Counted from the first letter of the stretch, positions 30,068 through 39,855 are shown. The stretch: 64,000 bases of DNA from Sphingomonas sp. KR3-1 (GCF_040049295.1 NZ_JBDZDQ010000003.1:248001-312000); one strand, 5' to 3'. The notes: generated by a model from the sequence alone, not told the origin. Program-made: numbers and translations.

Positions 30068-30994
30068 TCACTTGGCCCCCTTCGCCAGCTTTGCCTCGCG
30101 GGCAGCCTTCATCTCGGCGAAGTCCTCGCCGGCGTGATAGCTGGAGCGGGTCAGCGGCGACGAGGCGACCTGGAGGAAGCCCTTGGCCCGGCCGATCGCG
30201 CCATAGGCCTGGAAGGCGGCGGGGGTGACGAATTCCTCGACCTTGGCGTGGCGCGGGGTCGGCTGGAGATACTGGCCCATCGTCAGGAAATCGATGTCGG
30301 CCGAGCGCATGTCGTCCATCACCTGGTGGACCTCGAGGCGCTGCTCGCCGAGGCCGAGCATGATGCCCGACTTGGTGAAGATCGTCGGGTCGAGCCGCTT
30401 GACCGTCTCGAGCAGGCGCAGCGAGGCATAGTAGCGCGCGCCCGGGCGAATGTTCGGATAGAGCCTGGGGACGGTCTCGAGATTGTGGTTGTAGACGTCG
30501 GGCCGCGCGGCGACGATCGCCTCGACCGCGGCCTCGTGCTTGTTGCGGAAATCGGGGGTGAGGATCTCGATCGTCGTGGTCGGGTTGGCCTTGCGGATCT
30601 CCTCGATCACCTTGACGAACTGCGAGGCGCCGCCATCGGGCAGATCGTCGCGGTCGACCGAGGTGATGACGATGTGCTCGAGACCCATCTGCGCGGCCGC
30701 TTCGGCGACGTGCTGCGGCTCGAGCGGATCGACCTTGCGCGGCATGCCGGTCTTGACGTTGCAGAAGCGGCAGGCGCGGGTGCAGACATCGCCCAGGATC
30801 ATCACCGTGGCGTGCTTCTTGGTCCAGCATTCGCCGATGTTCGGGCAGGCCGCTTCCTCGCAGACGGTGACGAGGTTCTTCGAGCGCATCAGCGCGCGCG
30901 TCTTGGCAAAGCCTTCGGAGGTCGGGGCCTTGACGCGGATCCAGTCGGGCTTGCGCTGGCGTTCCGGGCGGGGTGCGGCGGCGAGATCGTTCAT
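30068..30994 (-). CDS. lipA: Lipoyl synthase
   Basis: 308-aa radical-SAM enzyme that inserts two sulfurs into octanoyl-lipoyl domains of PDH, OGDH and GcvH. The start is ATG 30994 ([20 protein letters not shown]). The auxiliary cluster cysteines C45, C50 and C56 ([12 protein letters not shown]), the radical-SAM cluster C71, C75 and C78 (CTRACRFC) and the C-terminal [14 protein letters not shown] serine motif are all present. Other motifs: [15 protein letters not shown] and [10 protein letters not shown]. It is followed on the same strand by the Coq10-like gene. Confidence 0.97.
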   Translation of the reverse strand: MNDLAAAPRPERQRKPDWIRVKAPTSEGFAKTRALMRSKNLVTVCEEAACPNIGECWTKKHATVMILGDVCTRACRFCNVKTGMPRKVDPLEPQHVAEAAAQMGLEHIVITSVDRDDLPDGGASQFVKVIEEIRKANPTTTIEILTPDFRNKHEAAVEAIVAARPDVYNHNLETVPRLYPNIRPGARYYASLRLLETVKRLDPTIFTKSGIMLGLGEQRLEVHQVMDDMRSADIDFLTMGQYLQPTPRHAKVEEFVTPAAFQAYGAIGRAKGFLQVASSPLTRSSYHAGEDFAEMKAAREAKLAKGAK

Positions 30995-31086
30995 GGGGGC
31001 CCATCTAGGACGTGGTTGCAATCGCTGCAACGTCCGTGAAACGCACACCGGGTTGATGCCGGTGCATCTCGCGCTAAGAGGACGGC

Positions 31087-31716
31087 ATGACCAATTTCAC
31101 CGACCTGCTCGACGGCTATCAGCGCTTCCGCACCAGCGAATATCGCCGCCACCGCGACCGATGGTCCGAACTGAGCGAGGGGCAGAACCCGCGCGTGATG
31201 GTGATCGCCTGCTCGGACAGCCGAGTCGATCCGGCGCAGGTGTTCGACACGGTGCCGGGCGAGATCTTCGTGGTGCGCAACGTCGCCAACCTGGTGCCGC
31301 CGTTCGAGGACGATGCGAGCCGCCACGGCGTCTCGGCCGCGCTCGAGTTCGCGGTGACGCAGCTCGAAGTGCCCGAGATCGTGGTGATGGGGCATGGCGC
31401 GTGCGGCGGCGTCGGCGCGGCGCTCTCCCGCCGCTTCGAGGGCAAGGCGCCTGGCGACGGCGGATTCATCGCGCACTGGGTCGACATGCTCGACGCGGCG
31501 CGCGACCGGATCGTGGCCGCACATGGCACCGGCCCCGAGGCGGTGCGCGCGCTCGAGCTGGAGACGGTGCGGGTGTCGCTCGCCAATCTGATGACCTTCC
31601 CGTTCGTCGCCGAGCGGGTGGAGGCGGGCAAGCTCAGGCTGCTCGGCGCCTATTTCGCGATCGCCGACGGCGTGCTGCACGTGATGGGCGCGGACGGAGA
31701 ATTCGCGGAGGCTTGA
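31087..31716 (+). CDS. Beta-class carbonic anhydrase
   Basis: 209 aa. Interconverts CO2 and bicarbonate. Zinc ligands are Cys42 in ACSDSRVDP, His103 and Cys106 in MGHGACGGV; the catalytic Asp-Arg pair (D44, R46) is present. [12 protein letters not shown] and [16 protein letters not shown] fit the canonical type. It is divergent from lipA. No SulP-type bicarbonate transporter is adjacent, so this is likely a general anaplerotic enzyme. Confidence 0.96.
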   Translation: MTNFTDLLDGYQRFRTSEYRRHRDRWSELSEGQNPRVMVIACSDSRVDPAQVFDTVPGEIFVVRNVANLVPPFEDDASRHGVSAALEFAVTQLEVPEIVVMGHGACGGVGAALSRRFEGKAPGDGGFIAHWVDMLDAARDRIVAAHGTGPEAVRALELETVRVSLANLMTFPFVAERVEAGKLRLLGAYFAIADGVLHVMGADGEFAEA

Positions 31717-31755
31717 CGGGATGTGCCGTCCGGATCGGGCGTGGGGGATACGGCC

Positions 31756-32481
31756 ATGGCATATCTTGGACGGCAGATTTTCGAGCTCTATCGGCGCGGG
31801 CTGGCGCTGTTCGTGCTGGCGCCGGTCATTATCGCGATCGTGGCGATCCCGGAATTCGTACAGCATGTCGCCGAGATCCGGATCGGGTTCTTCGACAGCC
31901 ATGTCGGCGCGAAGCTGCTCGCCAACGATCCGACGCGCTGGGCGTTCGGCTATGCCAAGCTCGCCGGCCTGCTGATCGGCATGTTCGCGGCGGCGCGCCA
32001 TTGGGGCACGCTGGCGCGCGGCCGGCGCTGGTGGCAGCTCGGCGACATCCGCTGGATCGCGCTGATCCTGTCGATGCTGCTGTTCGCCGGCATCTCCGCG
32101 CTGGTCGGGCTGCTCGAGCAGCGCATCCCCACCCTGCTCTTCCAGATCCTCTATTGGGGTACGAGCATCGCGGTGCTGCCGGTGCTGCTGCCGATCGTCG
32201 GCGCACTACTCGGCGATCCGCGGGCGCATCCGCTACGCGACTATTGGCGCGACTGGAAGGCGCTGCCGCTGCTCGTCCTGCTGCTCGTGCTCGCCTATCT
32301 GCCCGGCATGGCGGCGCATTACGGCTTCCACTATCTGGCATTCGGCGCGCCGAGGCCGCTGGTCTGGGTGCTGATGATCGTCGATCCCTTCGCGGTGGCG
32401 CTGATCGCCAGCAATGTCGGTGCGGCGCTGGCGCTCGTCTATGAAGCGGCGCGCGGACCGGCAACCGCGCCCGCGGCCTGA
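31756..32481 (+). CDS. Polytopic membrane protein of unknown function
   Basis: 241 aa from ATG 31756 (MAYLGRQIFELYRRGLALFV), with GGGGGATACGG just upstream; a GTG at 31723 would add 11 unlikely residues. About six hydrophobic segments: 14-32 (LALFVLAPVIIAIVAI), 65-80, 97-113 (WIALILSMLLFAGISAL), 125-148, 168-186 (ALPLLVLLLVLAYLPGM) and 205-228. There is no catalytic motif. It follows the carbonic anhydrase by 39 bp and may be co-transcribed. It is convergent with the PPK2 gene, whose stop is 2 nt away. Confidence 0.8.
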   Translation: MAYLGRQIFELYRRGLALFVLAPVIIAIVAIPEFVQHVAEIRIGFFDSHVGAKLLANDPTRWAFGYAKLAGLLIGMFAAARHWGTLARGRRWWQLGDIRWIALILSMLLFAGISALVGLLEQRIPTLLFQILYWGTSIAVLPVLLPIVGALLGDPRAHPLRDYWRDWKALPLLVLLLVLAYLPGMAAHYGFHYLAFGAPRPLVWVLMIVDPFAVALIASNVGAALALVYEAARGPATAPAA

Positions 32482-32483
32482 CG

Positions 32484-33257
32484 CTAGAGCTCCAGCGCCT
32501 TCTTCGCGACCTTCTCCACCTCGGGATCGAGCGGTGGCGGTTCCATCGGGACATGCGCCTCGAGCGCGTCGGCGATGGCGGTGAGCGCGGCGATGCGGCC
32601 GGCCTTCTTGTCGTTGCCGTCGATCACGATCCAGGGCGCGACCTTGGTATCGGTGCGTTCGAACATCTCGGCCATCGCCTTCAGATAGTCCTTGCGCTTC
32701 GCCCGGTTGCGATAATCGTCGAGGCCGGTCTTCCAGCGCTTCCAGGGATGCTCGAGGCGCGCGGTCAGGCGCTTGTCCTGCTCCTTCTGCGTTACATGGA
32801 CGAAGACCTTGACCAGCGTGGTGCCCGCCGCGACCTGCTGGGCCTCGAAGGCGTTGATCTCGTCATAGCCGCGCTGCCAGTCGGCCTCGCTGGCGAACCC
32901 CTCGACCCGCTCGACGAGCACGCGGCCGTACCAGCTGCGGTCGAAGATCGCGATATTGTGCTGGGCGGGCAGTCGCTGCCAGAAGCGCCAGAGGAAATGG
33001 TGCGCGAGCTCCTCGGGCGTGGGCGCCGAGATCGGCCAGACCTCGTAATAGCGCGGGTCCCATTCGGCGGTGAGGCGCTGGATGATCCCGCCCTTCCCCG
33101 CCGCGTCCCAGCCCTCGAACGCGATGATCGCGCGGCGCCTGTGGACGATATGGGCATAATGGATGTGGCTGAGGCGCTTCTGGAGTTTCTCCAGCGCGTG
33201 CTTGTACTTGCCGTCGAATGCTTCGCCGTCTTCGTAATCGCTCAGATCGATGCTCAT
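32484..33257 (-). CDS. Polyphosphate kinase 2 family protein
   Basis: 257 aa, P-loop PPK2 that transfers phosphate between polyphosphate and nucleotides. Walker A is FEGWDAAGKGG (about 47-57); the lid and core motifs are WDPRYYEVWPISAPT, HHFLWRFWQRLP and the DRSWYGRVLVERVEGF loop (class I PPK2), then KRWKTGLDDYRNRAKRKDYL. One domain, so class I or III; the direction (NDP phosphorylation or polyP synthesis) cannot be told from sequence. The window also encodes PPK1 and exopolyphosphatase, 8 kb away. Confidence 0.94.
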   Translation of the reverse strand: MSIDLSDYEDGEAFDGKYKHALEKLQKRLSHIHYAHIVHRRRAIIAFEGWDAAGKGGIIQRLTAEWDPRYYEVWPISAPTPEELAHHFLWRFWQRLPAQHNIAIFDRSWYGRVLVERVEGFASEADWQRGYDEINAFEAQQVAAGTTLVKVFVHVTQKEQDKRLTARLEHPWKRWKTGLDDYRNRAKRKDYLKAMAEMFERTDTKVAPWIVIDGNDKKAGRIAALTAIADALEAHVPMEPPPLDPEVEKVAKKALEL

Positions 33258-33265
33258 CGCTGCTC

Positions 33266-34279
33266 CTAACGCATGGGCGCAATCAACGCTGCATCGACGC
33301 GATTGGCAAGCGGGCGGCCGGCCTCGGCATCGCTGACGCTCGCGAGCGTCGTCTCGGCGATGGCGGTGAGCGCCTCTTCGGTGAGGAAGGCCTGGTGGCC
33401 GGTGACCAGCACGTTGGGGAAGGTCAGCAGGCGCTGGAACTGGTCGTCCGAGACGATCTCGTTGGAGAGGTCCTCGAAGAACAGGTCGGCCTCCTGCTCA
33501 TAGACGTCGAGCGCGACCGCACCGATCCTGCGCGCCTTGAGGCCCTCGATCAGCGCGGCGGTGTCGATCAGCGCGCCGCGGCTGGTGTTGACGATCATCA
33601 GCCCGTCGCGGGCGGCTTCGATCGCCGCGGCGTCGATCAGGTGGCGGGTGTCGGGGGTGAGCGGGCAATGGAGGGTGACGATCTCCGCCGCGCGGAGCAG
33701 CGCGTCGCGGGCGACATAGCGCACGCCGATCGCCTCGAGCGCGGGATCGGGATAGAGGTCGGCGGCGAGCACCTCGCAGCCAAAGCCCAGCCTGAGGCTG
33801 CGGGCGACGAGCGCGCCGATCTTGCCGGTGCCGACCACGCCGACGGTGCGGCCATGCAGGTTGCGGCCGATCAGCCCCTCGAGCGCGAAATTGTTGTCGC
33901 GGACGCGGGCCCAGGCGCGGGGGATGTGGCGATCGACCGCGAGCATCAGCCCGATGGTGAACTCGGCGACGGCATGCGGCGAATAGGCCGGCACGCGGAC
34001 GACGTCCACGCCGAGGCGCCGGGCCGCGGTGAGGTCGACATTGTTGAACCCGGCGCAGCGCAGCGCCACCAGGCGAGTGCCGCCGGCCGCCAGCGTCTCC
34101 AGCACCGGCGCGTCCACCACGTCGTTGACGAAGACGCAGACGGCGCCGTGCCCCGCCGCCAGCGGCGCGGTGGCGGCATCGAGCCGGGGCTCGAGGAAAT
34201 GGAGGTCGTGCCCGGCGGTATTGGCGGCGCCCAGGAAGCAGCGGTCATAGGGTTTTGTGTTGAACACCGCTATACGCAT
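33266..34279 (-). CDS. D-2-hydroxyacid dehydrogenase (LdhA-like)
   Basis: 337 aa from ATG 34279 (MRIAVFNTKPYDRCFLGAAN) with GGGGAAAAG upstream. NAD-dependent D-isomer dehydrogenase: Rossmann GXGXXG in VGVVGTGKIGALVARSL, catalytic Arg in VNTSRGALIDTAAL (or its neighbouring RGG site), Glu in the DVYEQEADLFFED segment and His in VTGHQAFLTEEAL. The DVYEQE motif and overall size match fermentative D-lactate dehydrogenases. It is 8 nt upstream of PPK2 on the same strand and probably co-transcribed. Substrate preference is inferred from similarity only. Confidence 0.92.
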   Translation of the reverse strand: MRIAVFNTKPYDRCFLGAANTAGHDLHFLEPRLDAATAPLAAGHGAVCVFVNDVVDAPVLETLAAGGTRLVALRCAGFNNVDLTAARRLGVDVVRVPAYSPHAVAEFTIGLMLAVDRHIPRAWARVRDNNFALEGLIGRNLHGRTVGVVGTGKIGALVARSLRLGFGCEVLAADLYPDPALEAIGVRYVARDALLRAAEIVTLHCPLTPDTRHLIDAAAIEAARDGLMIVNTSRGALIDTAALIEGLKARRIGAVALDVYEQEADLFFEDLSNEIVSDDQFQRLLTFPNVLVTGHQAFLTEEALTAIAETTLASVSDAEAGRPLANRVDAALIAPMR

Positions 34280-34354
34280 GCACTTTTCCCCATGCTGCCA
34301 GTGCATGACCCGATGAACGGTGCGCACTTTGGCAATTCCGCCCGATCGGCGATA

Positions 34355-34365
34355 TTCGTTACGAA
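34355..34365. promoter_or_regulatory. Small palindrome in the ldhA-like/mddA-like divergent promoter
   Basis: TTCGTTACGAA is a perfect 5-1-5 palindrome within an AT-rich stretch (GATATTCGTTACGAAATC) of the 111-bp intergenic region between two divergent genes. The size and symmetry suit a MarR- or ArsR-type dimer, but no regulator gene is adjacent. It is 26 bp before the start of the membrane methyltransferase-like gene, where it could overlap the -10 region. Confidence 0.35.
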
Positions 34366-34390
34366 ATCAATTCATCGCGAGGTGAGGACG

Positions 34391-35128
34391 ATGACGCGTG
34401 CTTCCTTTCTACTGTTCGGGGGGATCGCCTATGCGATCTTCTTCGCGGTGTTCCTCTATTTGGTCGGCTTCGTCGCGAACCTTCCGGAGCTCCCCCGCAC
34501 GATCGACCACGGCCCGGCGACGCATTGGAGCTTCGCGCTGCTGGTCGATGCCGGGCTGATCCTGCTCTTCGGCCTGCAGCATAGCGTGATGGCGCGCCAG
34601 GGCTTCAAGCGCGGCTGGACGCGGATCGTGCCCGAGCCGATCGAGCGCAGCACCTATGTGCTCGCCACCAGCGCGGTGCTGGCGCTGGTCTTCTGGCTGT
34701 GGCGGCCGATGCCGGCGCCGATCTGGACGGTGACCGCGCCGCTGGGCTGGTGGCTGCTCACCGGGCTCTCGGCGCTCGGCTGGGCGGTGCTGCTGATCAG
34801 CACCTATCTGATCAATCATTTCGAGCTGTTCGGGCTGCAGCAGGTGTGGCGCAACCTGAGCGGCAAGCCCGTAGCCGCGCCGCGGCTGCGCCGGCCGCTC
34901 TTCTACAAGCTGGTGCGCCACCCGCTCTACAGCGGCTTCCTGATCGCCTTCTGGGCGACGCCGGCGATGACGGTGGGCCACCTGTTCTTCGCCGCGGGGA
35001 TGACGGCCTATGTGCTGATCGCGATCGGCTATGAGGAGCGCGACCTCACCGGGTTCTTCGGCGAGGAATATGCCGAATATCAGCGCGAGGTGGGGATGGT
35101 CGTGCCGGGGTTGGGGCGGCGACCCTGA
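34391..35128 (+). CDS. Methanethiol S-methyltransferase-like membrane enzyme (MddA/NnrU type)
   Basis: 245 aa, start ATG 34391 (MTRASFLLFGGIAYAIFFAV) with GAGGTGAGGACG upstream. Five to six TM helices. The signature QHSVMARQGFKRGW, WLLTGLSALGWAVLLIST, YLINHFELFGLQQVW and RRPLFYKLVRHPLYSGFLIA (isoprenylcysteine-methyltransferase-like region) matches the MddA/NnrU group, whose characterised members methylate methanethiol to dimethylsulfide with SAM. Function by family only. It is convergent with the serine deaminase gene. Confidence 0.8.
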   Translation: MTRASFLLFGGIAYAIFFAVFLYLVGFVANLPELPRTIDHGPATHWSFALLVDAGLILLFGLQHSVMARQGFKRGWTRIVPEPIERSTYVLATSAVLALVFWLWRPMPAPIWTVTAPLGWWLLTGLSALGWAVLLISTYLINHFELFGLQQVWRNLSGKPVAAPRLRRPLFYKLVRHPLYSGFLIAFWATPAMTVGHLFFAAGMTAYVLIAIGYEERDLTGFFGEEYAEYQREVGMVVPGLGRRP

Positions 35129-35138
35129 CGGCTATGGC

Positions 35139-36530
35139 TCAGCACGCCACCACGTTGACCGCGAGCCCGCCCTGGGCGGTCTCCTTGTATTTCGAGCGCA
35201 TGTCCTCGCCGGTCTGGCGCATCGTCTCGATCACCGCGTCGAGGCTGACGATGTGGCTGCCGTCGCCGTGGAGGGCCAGATACGCCGCGTTGATCGCCTT
35301 GATCGCGCCCATCGTGTTGCGCTCGATGCAGGGGATCTGGACCAGGCCGCCGATCGGATCGCAGGTGAGGCCGAGATTATGCTCCATGCCGATCTCGGCG
35401 GCATTCTCGATCTGCGCGTTGGTCGCGCCGAGCGCGGCGGCCAGCCCGGCCGCGGCCATCGAGCAGGCGACGCCCACCTCGCCCTGGCAGCCCATCTCGG
35501 CGGCCGAGATCGAGGCGCGCTTCTTGTAGAGGAAGCCGATCGCCGCGGTGGTGAGCAGGAAGGTGCGCGATCCGGCGGGCGTCGGGTTGGCGCAGAAGGT
35601 CTCGTAATAGCGCAGCACCGCCGGGATCACGCCGGCGGCGCCATTGGTCGGCGCGGTGACGACGCGGCCGCCGGCGGCATTCTCCTCGTTCACGGCGAGC
35701 GCCCATAGGCTCACCCAGTCGAAGACGAGCGAGGGATCGCTGCGCGGGCCGCGCGCGAGCAGGCGCTGGTGGAGGTCGCGGGCGCGGCGCTTGACCTTGA
35801 GGCCGCCGGGCAACTCCCCCTCCCCGCGCATACCGCGGTCGATGCAGGCCGACATCGCAGCGCGCAGGCTGTCGACGAACGCATCGGTCTCGGCATCGTC
35901 GCGCCAGGCGGCTTCGTTGGCGCGGACGATATCGGCGATCGTCGCGCCCTGCGCGTCGGCCACGGCGAGCAGCTCGGCGCCCGAGGTGAAGGCGAAGGGC
36001 AGCTTGATGTTGGTCTGCGGCGCCTCGCAGCCACCCTCGACGATCGCGCCGCCACCGATCGAGTAGAAGAAGGTCTCCCAGGGCTCGCCCTCGGCATAAT
36101 GCGCGACGAAGCGCATGCCATTGGGGTGCGAGGGCAGGAACTTGTCGTCGCGGAAGACGAGGTGGCGGCCCTCGACGAAGGGCACAGTGACATGGCCGCC
36201 GAGCGCCAGCTGCTGCTCGGCGCGGACGGTGGCGACGATCGCGTTCACCGCATCGGGATCGACGCTCTCGGGCCGGTAGCCGGCGAGCCCGAGGATCACC
36301 GCGATATCGGTGGCGTGGCCGCGCCCGGTGAGCGCGAGCGAGCCGAACAGCTCGCAGGAGACGGCGACGGGGGTGCCGCGATCGAGCGCGGCTTCGGCAA
36401 AAGCATGCGCCGCGCGCATCGGGCCGACGGTGTGCGAGCTCGACGGGCCGATGCCGATCGTGAACAGATCGGCCAGCCCAATGGTCGCGTCCGCCCGGGC
36501 GCGGGCCCGGGTGGTGGTGTCGTCAGACAT
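35139..36530 (-). CDS. L-serine ammonia-lyase (iron-sulfur type)
   Basis: 463 aa, converts L-serine to pyruvate and ammonia using an oxygen-sensitive [4Fe-4S] cluster, not PLP. N-terminal domain: IGPSSSHTVGPMRAAHAFAE. Core: PTNGAAGVIPAVLRYY, AAEMGCQGEVGVACSMAAAG and GLTCDPIGGLVQIPCIERN, which provide the cluster cysteines. It ends NVVAC, as in the SdaA family, where the C-terminal Cys is conserved. The single-chain architecture equals SdaA/SdaB. The upstream region has a perfect 8-4-8 palindrome (36598-36617), a possible operator for amino-acid control. Confidence 0.95.
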   Translation of the reverse strand: MSDDTTTRARARADATIGLADLFTIGIGPSSSHTVGPMRAAHAFAEAALDRGTPVAVSCELFGSLALTGRGHATDIAVILGLAGYRPESVDPDAVNAIVATVRAEQQLALGGHVTVPFVEGRHLVFRDDKFLPSHPNGMRFVAHYAEGEPWETFFYSIGGGAIVEGGCEAPQTNIKLPFAFTSGAELLAVADAQGATIADIVRANEAAWRDDAETDAFVDSLRAAMSACIDRGMRGEGELPGGLKVKRRARDLHQRLLARGPRSDPSLVFDWVSLWALAVNEENAAGGRVVTAPTNGAAGVIPAVLRYYETFCANPTPAGSRTFLLTTAAIGFLYKKRASISAAEMGCQGEVGVACSMAAAGLAAALGATNAQIENAAEIGMEHNLGLTCDPIGGLVQIPCIERNTMGAIKAINAAYLALHGDGSHIVSLDAVIETMRQTGEDMRSKYKETAQGGLAVNVVAC

Positions 36531-36597
36531 TTCTACTCCTGCGTCCGGGCTCTGGTGGCCGGATTGCTCGTTATGGTTGTAGTTTTATGTCTGTAGG

Positions 36598-36617
36598 TTG
36601 AAGTTTTATAACTTCAA
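36598..36617. promoter_or_regulatory. Perfect 8-4-8 palindrome upstream of serine deaminase
   Basis: TTGAAGTT and AACTTCAA around TTAT, 68 bp upstream of the serine ammonia-lyase start, in an AT-rich pocket of a GC-rich region. On the minus strand it starts TTGAAG and could overlap a -35 element. An operator for an Lrp, LysR or GntR-type regulator is plausible but unidentified. Confidence 0.45.
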
Positions 36618-36637
36618 GCCGAGGCAATACCCATAAC

Positions 36638-36720
36638 CGTCATCCCCGCGCAGGCGGGGATCCAGAGTGGTGGAGCGATGTCCTGTTTGACTCTGGATCC
36701 CCGCCTGCGCGGGGATGACG
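36638..36720. repeat. Perfect 30-bp-arm palindromic repeat
   Basis: CGTCATCCCCGCGCAGGCGG... (36638-36667) and its exact complement (36691-36720), separated by 23 bp. The arms share the 'cgtcatccccgc..gcggggatcc' core with elements at 54842 and 62350. It lies between the serine deaminase and aspS genes, downstream of aspS, and its hairpin could protect the aspS mRNA end. Confidence 0.8.
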
Positions 36721-36743
36721 ATGGAAAATAGGATGCGGTGGGT

Positions 36744-38582
36744 TCACCCCGCCGAAGGATCGACGATGCCGTCGGTGCCCTTCTTGGCGAGGTCCGCCGC
36801 GACCTGCGGGGCGAGGCGGATGTTGAGCTCCTTGAGCTGCTTCTCGCTGACGAAGGACGGCGCCTGCATCATCAGGTCCTCGGCCTTCTGCGTCATCGGG
36901 AAGACGATCACCTCGCGGATGTTCGGCTCGTCGGCGAGCAGCATGACGATGCGATCGACACCCGGGGCCGAGCCGCCGTGCGGCGGGGCGCCGAACTTGA
37001 AGGCGTTGATCATGCCCGCGAAGTTGGTGTCGACATCGGCCTGGGTGTAGCCGGCGATCTCGAACGCCTTGTACATGATCTCCGGACGGTGGTTCCGGAT
37101 CGCGCCCGACGACAGCTCGATGCCGTTGCAGACGATGTCGTACTGGTACGCCAGGATGTCGAGCGGGTCCTTGGTCTCCAGCGCCTCGAGCTCGCCCTGC
37201 GGCATGCTGAAGGGGTTGTGGCTGAAGTCGACCTTCTTGGCGTCCTCGTCATATTCGAACATCGGGAAGTCGACGATCCAGCAGAATTCGAAGCGCTTCC
37301 TGTCGATCAGCTCGAGCTGCTCGGCGGCGCGGGTGCGCGCGAGGCCGGCGAGCTTGGCGGCCTGGGCTTCCTTGCCCGCGGCGAAGAAGATGCCGTCGTT
37401 CGGGCCGAGGCCCATGGCATCCGCAATGGCCTTCATGCCCTCCTGGCCGTGGTTGTTGGCGATCGGGCCGCCGAACACGCCGTCCTTCTGGGTGGCATAG
37501 CCGAGGCCCGGGAAGCCCTCCGACTGCGCCCAGCTGTTCATGTCGTCGAAGAACTTGCGGCTCTTCTCGTGCGTGTTCGGTGCCGGGACCGCGCGGACGA
37601 CGTCGCCTCCCTCGACGATCGAAGCGAAGCGGCCGAAGCCCGAGCCCTTGAAGAAGTCCGACACGTCGGTGATCAGCAACGGGTTGCGCAAGTCCGGCTT
37701 GTCGTTGCCGTACTTCAGCATCGATTCCTTGTACGGGATGCGCTTGAAGGGAAGAGCGGAAACGCTGCGGCCCATGCCCTCCCAATCGGCGAATTCCTCG
37801 AACACGCCGTGCAGCACCGGCTCGATCGCGGCGAAGACGTCGTCCTGGGTGACGTAGCTCATCTCGAAATCGAGCTGGTAGAATTCGCCCGGGCTGCGAT
37901 CGGCGCGAGCGTCCTCGTCGCGGAAGCAGGGAGCGATCTGGAAATAGCGGTCAAAGCCGGCGACCATCAGCAGCTGCTTGAACATCTGCGGCGCCTGGGG
38001 AAGCGCGTAGAACTTGCCGGGGTGGACGCGGCTGGGCACGAGATAGTCGCGGGCACCCTCGGGGCTGCTCGCGGTGAGGATCGGCGTCTGGAACTCGGTG
38101 AAGCCCTGGTCGATCATCCGGCGGCGCAGCGAGGCGATGACGCTCGAGCGCAGCATGATGTTCTTGTGGACCTTCTCGCGGCGCAGATCGAGGAAGCGGT
38201 ACCGAAGACGAATGTCCTCGGGATATTCATTGTCGCCGAACACCGGGAGCGGCAACTCCTGCGCCTGGCTCTGGATTTTCGCCTCGGTGACGCGGATCTC
38301 GACCTCGCCGGTCGGCAGGTTCGGGTTCACTGCCGCGGTATCGCGGGCGACGACCTTGCCGGTCATCGTCACCACCGATTCGCTGCGCAGCGACTCGATC
38401 ACCTGGAAGGCCGGGCCATCGACCTCGGTGACGATCTGGGTGATGCCGTAATGGTCGCGCAGGTCGATGAAGACCAGGTCGCCATGGTCGCGCTTGCGGT
38501 GGACCCAGCCCGACAGGCGGACTTCCTGGCCGACATGTTCGGCGCGGAGCTGGGCGCAGGTGTGCGTGCGATAGGCGTGCAT
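36744..38582 (-). CDS. aspS: Aspartyl-tRNA synthetase
   Basis: 612 aa with ATG 38582 ([20 protein letters not shown]); ATG 38591 and TTG 38594 are in-frame alternatives and none has a strong Shine-Dalgarno. OB-fold anticodon domain ([20 protein letters not shown]), class II catalytic core ([80 protein letters not shown]), GAD insertion domain, and motif 3 [20 protein letters not shown]. Bacterial-type AspRS; whether it is non-discriminating (charging tRNA-Asn) depends on asnS elsewhere. Confidence 0.96.
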   Translation of the reverse strand: MHAYRTHTCAQLRAEHVGQEVRLSGWVHRKRDHGDLVFIDLRDHYGITQIVTEVDGPAFQVIESLRSESVVTMTGKVVARDTAAVNPNLPTGEVEIRVTEAKIQSQAQELPLPVFGDNEYPEDIRLRYRFLDLRREKVHKNIMLRSSVIASLRRRMIDQGFTEFQTPILTASSPEGARDYLVPSRVHPGKFYALPQAPQMFKQLLMVAGFDRYFQIAPCFRDEDARADRSPGEFYQLDFEMSYVTQDDVFAAIEPVLHGVFEEFADWEGMGRSVSALPFKRIPYKESMLKYGNDKPDLRNPLLITDVSDFFKGSGFGRFASIVEGGDVVRAVPAPNTHEKSRKFFDDMNSWAQSEGFPGLGYATQKDGVFGGPIANNHGQEGMKAIADAMGLGPNDGIFFAAGKEAQAAKLAGLARTRAAEQLELIDRKRFEFCWIVDFPMFEYDEDAKKVDFSHNPFSMPQGELEALETKDPLDILAYQYDIVCNGIELSSGAIRNHRPEIMYKAFEIAGYTQADVDTNFAGMINAFKFGAPPHGGSAPGVDRIVMLLADEPNIREVIVFPMTQKAEDLMMQAPSFVSEKQLKELNIRLAPQVAADLAKKGTDGIVDPSAG

Positions 38583-38679
38583 GATCGGCATCAACTTTTT
38601 GTGCGAGTGAAAAAGGATCGCGTGCGCTTTCCCCTCCCACCCTCTTTTGTCAACCCGAAGACCGGTCTATGGGCCTAGG

Positions 38680-39855
38680 ATGCATATCCATGGTCTGATT
38701 GAAGACAGTGCGGCTCTCGCCAATCTCTGCGCCCGTTTCGCCAACAAGCCCTATATCTGCGTGGACACCGAGTTCATGCGGGAAAACAGCTATTGGCCCG
38801 AACTCTGCCTGATCCAGATCGCCGACGACGAAGAGGCCGCGGCGATCGATCCGATGGGCGATATCGACATGACTCCCCTGCTCGACCTGATGACGAACAA
38901 CGAGGACGTGCTGAAGGTCTTCCACGCCGGCGGGCAGGACATCGAGATCGTCTACAACCTCACCGGCAAGACCCCGCACCCGCTGTTCGACACCCAGGTC
39001 GCGGCGATGGCGCTCGGGCTGGGCGAGCAGATCGGCTATTCGAACCTGGTCGACACCTATCTGGGCTTCACGATCGACAAGGGCGCCCGCTTCACCGACT
39101 GGAGCCGCCGACCGCTCGACAAGCGCCAGATCGACTATGCCATCGCCGACGTGACCCACCTCTCCAAGATCTTCCCCAAGATGTTGGAGAAGCTGAAGAA
39201 GACCGGCCGCGGCGCCTGGCTCGACCAGGAGATGGAGCGGCTCGCCGATCCCGAGAACTACCACAACGACCCGGACGAGGCCTGGCAGCGCGTGCGCGTC
39301 TCCAGCCGCAAGCCCGAAGTGCTGGGCCGGCTGAAGGCGCTCGGCCGGTGGCGCGAGCTCGAGGCGCAGGGCAAGGACCTGCCGCGCGGCCGCATCATCA
39401 AGGACGAGACGCTCGCCGACCTCGCCGGCAACCCGCCGCGCAAGCAGAGCGACCTGGGCAAGGTGCGCGGGCTCTCGGCGGCCTGGGCGGGCAATGATAT
39501 CGGCGGGCGGCTGATGGCGGCGCTGGAAGGCGCCACGCCGATGTCAGCGGACGAGATGCCGGCGCGCGACGACCGCAAGCCCTCGCTCGGCAAGGACGGC
39601 GCGCTGGTGGCGGACCTGCTCAAGCTGCTGCTCAAGATCCGCGCCAAGGAGATCAACGTGGCGCCGCGCCTGCTCGCCCGCTCGGACGACCTCGAATCGC
39701 TCGCCGCGGGCGTGCGCGACGGGCTGTCGATCCTGCAGGGCTGGCGCTTCGAGCAGTTCGGGCGCGACGCGCTCAACCTGGTCGAGGGTCAGCTGGGGTT
39801 CACCGTCAAGAATGGCAAGCTCAAGATGACCCGCACCGAGGAGCCGGAAGCATGA
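38680..39855 (+). CDS. rnd: Ribonuclease D
   Basis: 391 aa from ATG 38680 (MHIHGLIEDSAALANLCARF); the TTG at 38647 adds 11 residues without a signal. DEDD-family 3'-5' exoribonuclease that trims tRNA and other RNA precursors. DTEFMRENSYWPELCLIQIA gives Exo I, FHAGGQDIEIV Exo II, and YAIADVTHLSKIF Exo III. The HRDC domain (RLKALGRWRELEAQGKDLPR, IIKDETLADLAGNPPRKQSD) and C-terminal helical extension follow. It overlaps the next small lipoprotein gene by 4 nt (ATGA). Confidence 0.95.
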   Translation: MHIHGLIEDSAALANLCARFANKPYICVDTEFMRENSYWPELCLIQIADDEEAAAIDPMGDIDMTPLLDLMTNNEDVLKVFHAGGQDIEIVYNLTGKTPHPLFDTQVAAMALGLGEQIGYSNLVDTYLGFTIDKGARFTDWSRRPLDKRQIDYAIADVTHLSKIFPKMLEKLKKTGRGAWLDQEMERLADPENYHNDPDEAWQRVRVSSRKPEVLGRLKALGRWRELEAQGKDLPRGRIIKDETLADLAGNPPRKQSDLGKVRGLSAAWAGNDIGGRLMAALEGATPMSADEMPARDDRKPSLGKDGALVADLLKLLLKIRAKEINVAPRLLARSDDLESLAAGVRDGLSILQGWRFEQFGRDALNLVEGQLGFTVKNGKLKMTRTEEPEA

